From: Microbacterium helvum
GTDB lineage: Bacteria > Actinomycetota > Actinomycetes > Actinomycetales > Microbacteriaceae
Assembly: GCF_014779795.1 (NCBI RefSeq)
Contig: NZ_JACXZS010000003.1
Coordinates: 62,001 to 126,000, forward strand
Direction: 5' to 3'
Length of the DNA: 64,000 nucleotides
A program made the translations under genes and the position numbers. Under the pieces are notes generated by a model. That model was not told where the DNA came from and made no database searches. It saw only the letters and a program-made list of their open reading frames with translations. Shown in pieces: positions 16,796-24,806 of this stretch; position 1 is the stretch's first letter; the number at the start of each line of letters is the position of its first letter.

Positions 16796-17856
16796 GCTGG
16801 ATGCCGCCCACCTGGGCGCGTCGGATCGTCCTCGCCCCGCTCGTCATCGTCGCGGCCGTCGCGATGCTCGCCCTGGCCCCGCTGTGGCTGCTCGTCGCAC
16901 TCGCGCTGACGTCGCTCGTGCCCGGCCGGTTCCGGCTCCCGCGCGTGCTCTGGCTCGTGACCGTCTACCTGCTGTGGGACGCGATGCTCGTCATCGCGAT
17001 GCTCGCGCTGTGGATCGCGTCCGGGTTCGGGTATGCCATCCGCCGCCCCGGCTTCGTGACGGCGCACTACCGGCTGGCGGCGTGGGGTCTGCGCCTGCTG
17101 TTCTGGATCTTCGGCGGGGTCCTGCGGCTCACGATCACGACGACGGGATCGGAAGAGCCGGATGCCGGCGGCCGAGCCGCTTTCGACGCCCTCTTCGCCC
17201 CGGGCACACCGCTCATCGTGGCGAGCAGGCACGGCGGCCCCGGCGACTCGTTCATCCTCATCCACACGCTGCTCAACCAGGTCGCGCGACGGCCGCGCAT
17301 CGTGCTCAAGTACACGCTGCAGTGGGACCCGGCGATCGACATCCTGCTGCACCGGGTGCCGTCCCAGTTCATCGTCCCGTCGGGCTTCGGGCGCAGCGCC
17401 CACGGCGGCGGTGCGCGGGTCGAAGAGGCGCTCGGCCGCCTCGCGGCAGGACTCGGGCCGCAGGACGCGTTCGTGATCTTCCCCGAGGGTGGCAACGTCA
17501 GCGCCGCGCGCCGCGCCTCGCGCATCCGGCGGCTGCGCGACGCGGGACGCGAGCAGCTCGCCGAGCGTGCCGAGGCGCTGCGTCACGTGATGGCCCCGCA
17601 GCCGGGCGGCATGCACGTCGCGCTGAACGCCGCCCCTGACGCCGACGTCGTGTTCATCGCCCACACCGGGCTGGATCGCCTCGTCACGCTGCGCGACATC
17701 TGGCGCGAGCTGCCGATGGACAAGGGCATCACGATGCGCGCGTGGCGCGTCCCCCGCTCCGAGATCCCCGTCGACATCGACGCGCGGTCGCGGTGGCTCT
17801 TCGACTGGTTCGCGCGCATCGACGACTGGATCGACACCCAACCCCCCGGTCGTTGA
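16792..17856 (+). CDS. 1-acyl-sn-glycerol-3-phosphate acyltransferase-like protein
   Basis: A 354-residue protein. Two or three hydrophobic helices fill residues 10-120. The acyltransferase motif I is HGGPGD (His147, Asp152), and motif III is FPEGGN (Glu232), as in PlsC-type enzymes, so the catalytic pair is present. It starts at a GTG overlapping the patatin stop. Its C-terminus PPGR and its TGA stop are encoded by the first bases of a 150-bp intergenic repeat (17843-17994), so the repeat insertion may have redefined the end of the protein. Confidence 0.82.
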   Translation: MSWMPPTWARRIVLAPLVIVAAVAMLALAPLWLLVALALTSLVPGRFRLPRVLWLVTVYLLWDAMLVIAMLALWIASGFGYAIRRPGFVTAHYRLAAWGLRLLFWIFGGVLRLTITTTGSEEPDAGGRAAFDALFAPGTPLIVASRHGGPGDSFILIHTLLNQVARRPRIVLKYTLQWDPAIDILLHRVPSQFIVPSGFGRSAHGGGARVEEALGRLAAGLGPQDAFVIFPEGGNVSAARRASRIRRLRDAGREQLAERAEALRHVMAPQPGGMHVALNAAPDADVVFIAHTGLDRLVTLRDIWRELPMDKGITMRAWRVPRSEIPVDIDARSRWLFDWFARIDDWIDTQPPGR

Positions 17857-17994
17857 GCGAAGCGACGAAGGAGCGGAGACGAAACGCGGCGAGCCGCACT
17901 CGAGGACTCCGCACTTCGCGGACGTCGCGGGCGTGGCTGGGTCCGACGGGCGGGTTGCGGCGTTTCGGCTCGCTGGCGCTCGCTCAACGACCAG
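17843..17994. repeat. 150-bp intergenic repeat, copy 1
   Basis: It begins CCCCCGGTCGTTGAGCG and ends CGCTCAACGACC; these ends form a 12-bp terminal inverted repeat. It is almost identical to copy 2 at 18025-18176. The first bases provide the stop codon of the acyltransferase gene. No open frame or transposase is inside. Confidence 0.85.
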
Positions 17995-18024
17995 GAGGGC
18001 GCGCGGATCGTCGCGCACGATCAT

Positions 18025-18176
18025 CCCCCCGGTCGTTGAGCGAAGCGACGAAGAGCGGAGACGAAACGCGGCGAGCCGCACTCGAGGACTCCGCACTTCG
18101 CGGACGTCGCGGGCGTGGCTGGGTCCGACGGGCGGGTTGCGGCGTTTCGGCTCGCTGGCGCTCGCTCAACGACCAG
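18025..18176. repeat. 150-bp intergenic repeat, copy 2
   Basis: Direct repeat of copy 1, with the same 12-bp inverted ends (GGTCGTTGAGCG and CGCTCAACGACC). One base is missing near 18051 (GAAGAGCGG versus GAAGGAGCGG). The unit could fold as a long stem between convergent genes and end transcription. Confidence 0.85.
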
Positions 18177-18191
18177 GGGCTGGGAGAGGGA

Positions 18192-19139
18192 TCAGCGCTG
18201 GGGCTTGGGGTGGATCACGCGGCCGGGAGCGTCGCCGTTGCCGCGTGAGGGAACGGGCCATTGCGCGGGCGGCGTCGTGCTCGGGCGCGCCGGGGCGCGC
18301 AGCGGCTCGGGCTCGGGTGCCGCGGCCGAGGCAGACGGGTGCGCGGCGGGGGCAGCATCCGTCTGCTGAGCCGCCGTGGTCGGACCGAGCTCGAGCATCA
18401 CCTTGTTCTCGAGCACCTCGACCGCCTCGTCCGAGATCGAGATGAGCCCGTCGAGCTCCTCGCGCACGCGGCGGTAAGCCAGCTGCCGCTCGGCCGGCGT
18501 CGCGGCCTCGTCGATCGCGACCGTCAACAGCTTCTTCGCGGTGTCCAGACGCTTGCGCTCGACCTCGCTGAATCCCGAGTCGCGCAGGCGTCGCGCGTCG
18601 CGCTCCGCGACATCGAACGCGACCTCGAAATCGGCGACGGCGTTGCGGTACTCGGTCAGCTGCTCCTTCGTCAGCTTGGCCTTGGCAGAGGCGGGCCGCA
18701 GCCCGTCGGCGACGCGTTTGGCACGCAGGAACGCGGCGGTCAGCGGCTGACGGCCGTCGCTCATGGCGGGGAAGGCGATGATCTTCGCGACGTCGAGCTC
18801 GTACTCCAGCCAGCGCGCCGTCACCGCGTCATGCGTCGCGAACAGGCGCTCCAGCTGCGTGGCCTGCGTCTCGCGGGCCGGGGCGTCGGCGGCGCCCACC
18901 GTCGCCGTGGGCGCGGTGAAGGAGGGGAGGGATGCCGCCGGCACCGCCTTGCCGCGGGCCGCGGCCTGCGCGGATTTGAGCTCGGCCTTGGCGTGGATCA
19001 TCTCGAGGCGTCGCTTGTGGCGCAGACGCGCACCGCGCTCCCAGGCGCTGCCGACCCAGCCGATGACTCCCATAGCCGGGAACACGACCCACCAGTTGCT
19101 GCCGATCCACGCGAAGAACGACCCGAGGACCTCTTCCAC
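18192..19139 (-). CDS. Membrane-anchored coiled protein, paralogue A
   Basis: A 315-residue protein of no recognised family. One hydrophobic helix (about residues 8-30) is followed by a basic, helix-rich cytoplasmic domain, then a Pro/Ala-rich tail. Residues around LFATHDAVTARWLEYELDVAK and AAFLRAKRVADGL align with the neighbour at 19192-19986 (LWAEHDAANARWLSYETDVDK), so the two are tandem paralogues. The GTG start has no ribosome binding site; TAGCAT lies six bases upstream. Function unknown; anchored scaffold or structural role is only a guess. Confidence 0.7.
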   Translation of the reverse strand: MEEVLGSFFAWIGSNWWVVFPAMGVIGWVGSAWERGARLRHKRRLEMIHAKAELKSAQAAARGKAVPAASLPSFTAPTATVGAADAPARETQATQLERLFATHDAVTARWLEYELDVAKIIAFPAMSDGRQPLTAAFLRAKRVADGLRPASAKAKLTKEQLTEYRNAVADFEVAFDVAERDARRLRDSGFSEVERKRLDTAKKLLTVAIDEAATPAERQLAYRRVREELDGLISISDEAVEVLENKVMLELGPTTAAQQTDAAPAAHPSASAAAPEPEPLRAPARPSTTPPAQWPVPSRGNGDAPGRVIHPKPQR

Positions 19140-19145
19140 CCTGTC

Positions 19146-19151
19146 ATGCTA
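19146..19151 (-). promoter_or_regulatory. -10 box of paralogue A (leaderless)
   Basis: TAGCAT followed by GACAGG and then the GTG start. The paralogue at 19993 has TACCAT-GACACT-GTG, the same spacing and nearly the same sequence. Confidence 0.6.
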
Positions 19152-19191
19152 ACGGCCGCCGGGGACCCTGTGTCGGGTCCGGAGCAGGCTG

Positions 19192-19986
19192 TCAGGTGGG
19201 CGGCCTCTCGCGCGACGGTGCGCTCGAGGGTGGCCGCGAGATGAGGGTCGGCAGGCGGTCGGCGAGGTCGGCGATCATCGAAGCTGCGGCGCTGATCGTC
19301 GCGGCCGTCGTCGCCGCCGCAGCCTGTGCTGCGCTCGGCGGCGCGGCGCCCGGAACGCCGGCTGCCCGCTCCGCCTCGACCAGCGCCGCCTGCAGCGCCC
19401 GCACCGCACGGCGGTACTCGAGGTACTGCTGGGGCGACACGCGGTCGCGCAACGTGGGTCGTGCGGTGAGCGCCTCGCGCTGCGCGCGGAGGAACACGAC
19501 GGTCGCGGGATGCCGCGAATCGGTCACCTGCGAGTACTTCAGGGCCTTGTCGACGTCGGTCTCATACGAGAGCCAGCGCGCGTTGGCGGCGTCATGCTCG
19601 GCCCACAGCCGCTCGATCGGCAGCGGATCGCCGGGCGAACCGGCGCGGTACTGCGAGTACCCGGCCTTCACGCGCGAGCGGCTGGCGCGGAGGGCCAGCG
19701 AAGCGGATCTCTCATCCTGCCGGGCGAGCTGCAGCTCGCGGCGGGCCTCTGCGGCTTGCGGCGTCGCCGCCCGCGCCTTGGCCGTCATGACGTCGGCCTG
19801 TGCGACCCGCACACGCGCCTTGGCGGCGACGAGTTCGCGGTATGCCTGCGATTCCTCGTGGCGGGCGGCGTCGAGCTCGAGCCGCCGGGCACGGCGGCCT
19901 CGGGTCGTCAGGCCGACGTAGGTCGCCGCTCCGGCGCCCGCGACCGCCGGAACGACCCATGCCCAGCCGAGGAGGATCCACTCCAC
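19192..19986 (-). CDS. Membrane-anchored coiled protein, paralogue B
   Basis: A 264-residue protein with one N-terminal hydrophobic helix (about residues 4-26) and a long helical, charged segment rich in Ala, Arg and Glu likely to form a coiled coil. It shares with paralogue A a central block (LWAEHDAANARWLSYETDVDK ... VVFLRAQREALTARPTLRD) and the overall layout, but lacks the long Pro-rich tail. It lies 52 bases upstream of paralogue A on the same strand and has its own leaderless promoter. No known domain was recognised. Confidence 0.7.
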   Translation of the reverse strand: MEWILLGWAWVVPAVAGAGAATYVGLTTRGRRARRLELDAARHEESQAYRELVAAKARVRVAQADVMTAKARAATPQAAEARRELQLARQDERSASLALRASRSRVKAGYSQYRAGSPGDPLPIERLWAEHDAANARWLSYETDVDKALKYSQVTDSRHPATVVFLRAQREALTARPTLRDRVSPQQYLEYRRAVRALQAALVEAERAAGVPGAAPPSAAQAAAATTAATISAAASMIADLADRLPTLISRPPSSAPSRERPPT

Positions 19987-19992
19987 AGTGTC

Positions 19993-19998
19993 ATGGTA
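19993..19998 (-). promoter_or_regulatory. -10 box of paralogue B (leaderless)
   Basis: TACCAT, then GACACT, then the GTG start. Confidence 0.6.
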
Positions 19999-20059
19999 AC
20001 CCGGTGCGACGCGTCGCCGGCCGGGAGTGCGCTGAGTGCGGCTCAGGCTTCGACGAGGC

Positions 20060-20197
20060 TCAGCCGAAGAGCAGCGCGAAGACCGTCGCGCCGCCGCCGA
20101 CGAGGATGAGGGCGACGATCGTCACCCACGCGACGATCTTGACGCGGCGCTGCCGTGCGTCGTTGAAGTCGCTGTACTCGTCGTCGTCCGCCGCCAT
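20060..20197 (-). CDS. Small single-pass membrane protein (45 aa)
   Basis: A 45-residue peptide. An acidic N-terminus (AADDDEYSDFNDARQRR) precedes one hydrophobic helix from about residue 20 to the end. The ATG is preceded by TAGGAT and six bases, the same leaderless arrangement as neighbouring genes, which supports expression. It sits just downstream of purL on the same strand, 15 bases after its stop. Charge pattern predicts the N-terminus in the cytoplasm. Function unknown. Confidence 0.65.
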   Translation of the reverse strand: MAADDDEYSDFNDARQRRVKIVAWVTIVALILVGGGATVFALLFG

Positions 20198-20203
20198 GCC
20201 TCA

Positions 20204-20209
20204 ATCCTA
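20204..20209 (-). promoter_or_regulatory. -10 box of 45-aa membrane protein gene
   Basis: TAGGAT, six bases before the ATG. It overlaps the region right before the purL stop codon. Confidence 0.55.
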
Positions 20210-20212
20210 GGG

Positions 20213-22543
20213 TCAGGCGGGCTCGACGACCGTCGCGCCGAAGGCGTCGGGCAGCGTCGAGGTCGACAGGCCCCGCAGCTCGGCGAGCGGAACGGTGAAC
20301 AGGCCCTGCACCTCGAGTGCCGGCTCGTCGCCGTCCGCCGCGGGGTCGGTCACGCCGATGCGCAGCACCGGGTAGCCCCGGCCCTCGCACAGCCCGCGGA
20401 ACTTGACGTCGTCCTCGCGGGGCACGCTCACGATGACGCGGCCGGTGGACTCCGAGAAGAGGGCGGTGGCGGCATCCACTCCGTCACGCTCCTGGATCTC
20501 GTCGAGCCAGACGCGCGCGCCGACGCCGAAGCGCATGACCGACTCGGCGAGGGCCTGCGCGAGACCGCCCGACGAGAGGTCGTGCGCCGACGACACGAGC
20601 GACTGCTGGCCGGCGGCGTGCAGCAGCTCGGCGAGCTTCTTCTCGTTGGCGAGGTCGACGGCCGGCGGGCGTCCGCCCAGGTGGCCGTGGATCGTGCCGG
20701 CCCACTGCGAGCCCGACAGCTCGGTCGCGGTCACACCGAGCAGGTAGATGTTCTCGCCCGCGTCCTGCCAGCCCGAGGGGATGCGGCGCGCGACGTCGTC
20801 GATGATGCCGAGGACGCCCACGACCGGGGTCGGGAAGATCGGCTGGTCGCCGGTCTGGTTGTAGAACGAGACGTTGCCGCCGGTGACGGGGACGCCGAGT
20901 TCGAGGCATCCGTCCGACAGGCCGTCGACGGCCTGCGAGAACTGCCACATGACCTCGGGGTTCTCGGGGCTGCCGAAGTTGAGGCAGTCGGTGACGGCGG
21001 TCGGGACGGCGCCCGACACGGCCACGTTGCGGTACGCCTCGGCGAGGGCCAGCTGCGCGCCCTGGTACGGGTCGAGCTGGCAGTAGCGGCCGTTGCAGTC
21101 GGTCGCGATCGCGAAGCCGAGGCCGGAGTGCTCGTCGACGCGGATCATGCCGGCGTCGTCGGGGAACGACAGCGCCGTGTTGCCCAGCACGTAGTAGTCG
21201 TACTGGTTCGTGATCCACGAGGTGTCGGCGAGGTTCGGGCTCGCGACCAGCCGGGTGAACTGCTCGCGCAGCGTCGCAGCATCGGTCGAGCGGGGGAGAG
21301 CCGACGCGGAGTCGTCGCGCAGCGCGTCGATCCAGGTCGGGTAGGCGACCGGGCGCTCGTACACCGGACCGTCGACGGCCACCGTGGACGGGTCGACGTT
21401 CACGATCTCTTCGCCGTGCCAGAAGATCTGCAGGCGACCGTCGCCGGTCACCTCGCCGAGGACGCTCGTCTCGACGTCCCACTTGTTCACGACGGCCAGG
21501 AACGCGTCGAGCTTCTCGGGCGCGACGATCGCCATCATGCGCTCCTGGCTCTCGCTCATGAGGATCTCCTCCGGCGTGAGCGTGGGGTCGCGCAGCAGCA
21601 CGTTCTCGAGGTCGACGCGCATGCCCGAACCGCCGTTGGCGGCGAGCTCCGAGGTCGCGCACGAGATGCCGGCGGCGCCGAGGTCCTGGATGGCCTCGAC
21701 GAGCTCGCCCTTGTAGAGCTCCAGGCAGCACTCGATGAGCACCTTCTCGGCGAACGGGTCGCCGACCTGCACGGCGGGGCGCTTGGTCGGGCCGCCCTCG
21801 GAGAACGTATCGGAGGCGAGGATCGACGCGCCGCCGATGCCGTCGCCACCCGTGCGGGCGCCGAACAGCACGACCTTGTTGCCGGCGCCGGTGGCGTTGG
21901 CGAGCTTGAGGTCCTCGTGGCGCAGCACGCCGACCGCGAGGGCGTTGACGAGCGGGTTGCCCTGGTAGACCGCGTCGAACACGGTCTCGCCGCCGATGTT
22001 GGGAAGGCCCAGGCAGTTGCCGTAGAACGAGATGCCGCTCACCACGCCGTGCACGACGCGTGCGGTGTCGGGATCGTCGATGGCGCCGAAGCGCAGCTGG
22101 TCCATCACCGCGACCGGACGCGCGCCCATCGAGATGATGTCGCGCACGATGCCGCCGACACCGGTGGCGGCGCCCTGGAACGGCTCGATGTAGCTCGGGT
22201 GGTTGTGCGACTCCACCTTGAAGGTGACGGCCCAGCCCTCGCCGATGTCGACGACGCCGGCGTTCTGGCCCATGCCGACCATGAGCCGTTCCTTCATCTC
22301 GTCTGAGACCTTCTCGCCGAAGCGGCGCAGGTAGATCTTCGAGGACTTGTACGAGCAGTGCTCCGACCACATCACGGAGTACATCGCCAGCTCGCCCGAG
22401 GTGGGGCGGCGACCGAGGATCGTCTTGATCTGCTGGTACTCGTCGTCCTTCAGCCCGAGTGCCGCGTACGGCTGCTCCTTGTCGGGGGTGGCGACGGCGT
22501 TCTCGACGGTATCGGCGACTGCGGTGGAAGCGGGGGTGGTCAC
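20213..22543 (-). CDS. purL: Phosphoribosylformylglycinamidine synthase subunit PurL
   Basis: A 776-residue small-type PurL, the ATP-dependent amidotransferase subunit of step four of purine synthesis (FGAR to FGAM). It needs PurQ and PurS as partners. The family pattern is clear from end to end: [35 protein letters not shown], the [16 protein letters not shown] loop, [15 protein letters not shown] and the repeat half with [12 protein letters not shown] and [12 protein letters not shown]. The GTG at 22543 follows GGAG; a -10 box TAGACT at 22584-22589 would start transcription between it and an upstream in-frame GTG at 22582. purQ lies 41 kb away at the right edge. Confidence 0.95.
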   Translation of the reverse strand: MTTPASTAVADTVENAVATPDKEQPYAALGLKDDEYQQIKTILGRRPTSGELAMYSVMWSEHCSYKSSKIYLRRFGEKVSDEMKERLMVGMGQNAGVVDIGEGWAVTFKVESHNHPSYIEPFQGAATGVGGIVRDIISMGARPVAVMDQLRFGAIDDPDTARVVHGVVSGISFYGNCLGLPNIGGETVFDAVYQGNPLVNALAVGVLRHEDLKLANATGAGNKVVLFGARTGGDGIGGASILASDTFSEGGPTKRPAVQVGDPFAEKVLIECCLELYKGELVEAIQDLGAAGISCATSELAANGGSGMRVDLENVLLRDPTLTPEEILMSESQERMMAIVAPEKLDAFLAVVNKWDVETSVLGEVTGDGRLQIFWHGEEIVNVDPSTVAVDGPVYERPVAYPTWIDALRDDSASALPRSTDAATLREQFTRLVASPNLADTSWITNQYDYYVLGNTALSFPDDAGMIRVDEHSGLGFAIATDCNGRYCQLDPYQGAQLALAEAYRNVAVSGAVPTAVTDCLNFGSPENPEVMWQFSQAVDGLSDGCLELGVPVTGGNVSFYNQTGDQPIFPTPVVGVLGIIDDVARRIPSGWQDAGENIYLLGVTATELSGSQWAGTIHGHLGGRPPAVDLANEKKLAELLHAAGQQSLVSSAHDLSSGGLAQALAESVMRFGVGARVWLDEIQERDGVDAATALFSESTGRVIVSVPREDDVKFRGLCEGRGYPVLRIGVTDPAADGDEPALEVQGLFTVPLAELRGLSTSTLPDAFGATVVEPA

Positions 22544-22583
22544 GCGGCTCAGCTCCAGAGAATCGGGGATGCCGGACCCCACC

Positions 22584-22589
22584 AGTCTA
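22584..22589 (-). promoter_or_regulatory. -10 box of purL
   Basis: TAGACT on the minus strand; a start about seven bases further would exclude the GTG at 22582 and leave a leader of about 30 bases with GGAG before GTG 22543. Confidence 0.45.
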
Positions 22590-22611
22590 TTCGCCGTGAG
22601 AAGTGGGTGAT

Positions 22612-22634
22612 GGATGCCGGCGGCCGCGGCATCC
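22612..22634. terminator. GGATGCC/GGCATCC hairpin
   Basis: GGATGCC and GGCATCC pair around a nine-base GC-rich loop. It ends exactly at the stop codon of the DUF4143 ATPase gene, upstream of purL. Confidence 0.45.
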
Positions 22635-23903
22635 TCAGCGCCCGAGCAGGGCCAGCGGCACCACCGCGACTCCGTCGCGACGCCGGTACGCGTCGCGACC
22701 CGTTGTCACGACGACGCGGTCGACGAGGCGGTCACCGATCTCGGACCGCAGCCAGTTGAGATGGCGGACGTCGTGATCGCTGACGGTGGCTGCGAGTTTG
22801 ACTTCGACGGCAATCACTCTGCGATCTTCGCCTTCGAGGATGAGGTCGATCTCATGGTCCGTGTTCGCGGTGCGCAGATGATAGGCGCGTACGCCCGCGA
22901 TGCCAAGAGATGCTCGGATGCTCTGCACCACCAGGGATTCGAAGAGGGCGCCGAGCCAGGTTCCCGATTCCGCCGCGACGCGCTCGCCTTCGCCGCGTAG
23001 GAGGCCGTCTCTTCCGACGCCGACGACGCGGGCCGCGAGCGCAGCATCGACGAGGTGGTGTTTAGGCGACTTCGTGAGTCGCTTGAGGGGCGACAGCGCA
23101 GGATGCCAAGCTTCGAGCGGGTCGAGGACGAACAATCGGTGCAGATGCTCGCGGTATGCGGCGACCGTCTGACGTGTCGGCTTGTCTCCCTCGCCGGGCG
23201 TCGCCGCATCGAGGATGGTCGAATACGACGCGTCCGTGGCTGTCGCGGCCGCATACGCGTTCAGCCACGCGCGGAGAGCGGCCGGGCGGCGGACGAAGAC
23301 GCCGTTCTCAGGCAGGTCGCGGTCGACGATCCGCTCCAGGTAGCTGTCGAGCTGGACCCTGCGGGGTGCATCGGGAAGGTGCCTGATGCCGGGGAATCCG
23401 GATCGGAGGATCTCATCGACGTAGACCTCGACGTCGACGTCGGTACGTCCGGAGATGTCTTTCGTTCCGTCGAACAGGGAGGACAACGACACCGTCGGTG
23501 TGACGATCCCTCGCTCTGGGAACGACAACGGTCGCATGTGCATTCTCACGATGCGCCCGGCTCCGGAATGGACCCGCGTTTCGGCGCTGACCCCGGCCGA
23601 CCCCGCGAGCAGGAATCGCCCGCCATGGGCATCCTCGTCGACGGCGACGCGCACGCGCTCCCACACATCGGGGACGAGCTGCCACTCATCGATGAAGACG
23701 GGAGGCTCGCGGTCGACGATGTAGTCGGAATCGCTGCCGACGAGCTCGCGATCCCTGGCCTCGTTAAGGGAGATGACCGTCGTCGCGCGTCGCGTCGCGG
23801 TCGCGGTCTTGCCCACGCCTTTCGCGCCTTCGATCGCTATCGCCGCCAGATGCGGGAAAAGTTCGTCGAGATCGTCGTCGATCGCCCGTCTGGTGTACGC
23901 CAC
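22635..23903 (-). CDS. P-loop ATPase with DUF4143 C-terminal domain
   Basis: A 422-residue protein. The N-terminal AAA domain has Walker A GAKGVGKT (residues 26-33) and Walker B VFIDEWQ (Asp72, Glu73). The C-terminal DUF4143 part ends with EIDLIL and IAVEVKL, the spacing of a PD-(D/E)xK nuclease-like core. This family is widespread, of unknown function and often mobile; links to DNA or conflict biology are suspected. The GTG start has TAGATT seven bases upstream, so the message is leaderless. Three tandem repeats of about 23 bases precede the gene and include that -10 box, so a dedicated regulator is likely. Confidence 0.85.
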   Translation of the reverse strand: MAYTRRAIDDDLDELFPHLAAIAIEGAKGVGKTATATRRATTVISLNEARDRELVGSDSDYIVDREPPVFIDEWQLVPDVWERVRVAVDEDAHGGRFLLAGSAGVSAETRVHSGAGRIVRMHMRPLSFPERGIVTPTVSLSSLFDGTKDISGRTDVDVEVYVDEILRSGFPGIRHLPDAPRRVQLDSYLERIVDRDLPENGVFVRRPAALRAWLNAYAAATATDASYSTILDAATPGEGDKPTRQTVAAYREHLHRLFVLDPLEAWHPALSPLKRLTKSPKHHLVDAALAARVVGVGRDGLLRGEGERVAAESGTWLGALFESLVVQSIRASLGIAGVRAYHLRTANTDHEIDLILEGEDRRVIAVEVKLAATVSDHDVRHLNWLRSEIGDRLVDRVVVTTGRDAYRRRDGVAVVPLALLGR

Positions 23904-23908
23904 GAGGG

Positions 23909-23977
23909 TGAATCTAACAGATGAGCGGAAATCTATCTAACATCTGAGCGGACTTCTATTCAACATCTGAGCAGGAT
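23909..23977 (-). promoter_or_regulatory. Three tandem 22-24 bp repeats with -10 box
   Basis: Read on the minus strand the three units begin GCTCAGATGTTGAATAG, GCTCAGATGTTAGATAG and GCTCATCTGTTAGATT. The last contains TAGATT, seven bases before the GTG of the DUF4143 gene. The region is AT-rich. The phasing of about two helical turns suggests cooperative binding of a repressor. Confidence 0.6.
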
Positions 23978-24072
23978 GCCTGACCCCGCCCGGTCGTGAT
24001 CGCACGCTTCGAGACGCCGTGCTTCTCGGCGAGATAACGGGGGGCGTCGCTCCGCCGCGGCTGGCTGTCGCC

Positions 24073-24528
24073 TCAGGGGCCGACCTCGGTCATCAGCACC
24101 ACGCCCCGTGCTGCAGCGCCGCAGTACCGCCCGAACGATGCGAAGTATGACGACGAATCTGCCGCGTCCGGGAGGGCCCCGAGGTCGATGTAGGCGCCGG
24201 CACCCTCGATGTGGTCTCCCTGCGTCAGTGTGCTGCCAGAGTCGAGAACGACGGACTCACCGTCCTGATGGGCAGTGTCCGGCCAGATGATCCATGCATG
24301 CGTGTCTTCATCGCGCGACCCGTCGTCGAATGTCATGCAACCACTGGGCTCGATCCGCAGGTCGCCGTCAAGCGGCACGGGCGAGCGATCGGAAGCCTCA
24401 AGGACCAGATGCCGAGCTTCGGCAGCGAGCGTCGGCAAACCGAACCCGCTCTCGGTGGATACGGAACACCCGCATATCCCGACAATGACAGCGGCAGCCG
24501 TCAGTGCAAGCGTCGACAAGCGCCTCAT
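24073..24528 (-). CDS. Putative lipoprotein
   Basis: A 151-residue protein. MRR is followed by a hydrophobic stretch and ICGC (Cys21), a usable lipobox, so it is probably exported and lipid-anchored. The mature part is acidic and beta-rich with two more cysteines, which could pair. No family is recognised. The ATG at 24528 has GGAAG upstream; the frame stays open for another 52 codons upstream but those encode no signal peptide and a basic, unstructured stretch. It lies inside the accessory block between two P-loop NTPase genes. Confidence 0.6.
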   Translation of the reverse strand: MRRLSTLALTAAAVIVGICGCSVSTESGFGLPTLAAEARHLVLEASDRSPVPLDGDLRIEPSGCMTFDDGSRDEDTHAWIIWPDTAHQDGESVVLDSGSTLTQGDHIEGAGAYIDLGALPDAADSSSYFASFGRYCGAAARGVVLMTEVGP

Positions 24529-24806
24529 TGTGCTCTTCCAGGTCTGCTGACGGTTCGCACGTCTGCGCTCTCCCGTCGGCGTGCAACGCCGCATACCGCT
24601 GCTGATGTTGCTGCCGGACCGGCGAGGCGTGTCCTCGCATCGTATCCAGCGGCCACTCTCCCTGATGTAGGTGTCGGGTGACATCCGCGTTGACAGCCGC
24701 TGTCACGAAGTAGCAGTCGATATTCGCTCGGGTAGTGACACGGTCGGTGACAGCAGCGGGATGCCATGATTTCGTCGTGCCGCTCAGTTGGGGGTGCACC
24801 CGCGTG

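Noticed and set aside
17843..18176. Possible insertion sequence or CRISPR array
   Set aside because: Only two units with unrelated spacing, no transposase, no target duplication and no spacer pattern.
22544..22582. Upstream GTG at 22582 as the purL start
   Set aside because: It sits immediately after the -10 box, upstream of the expected transcription start, and has no ribosome binding site.
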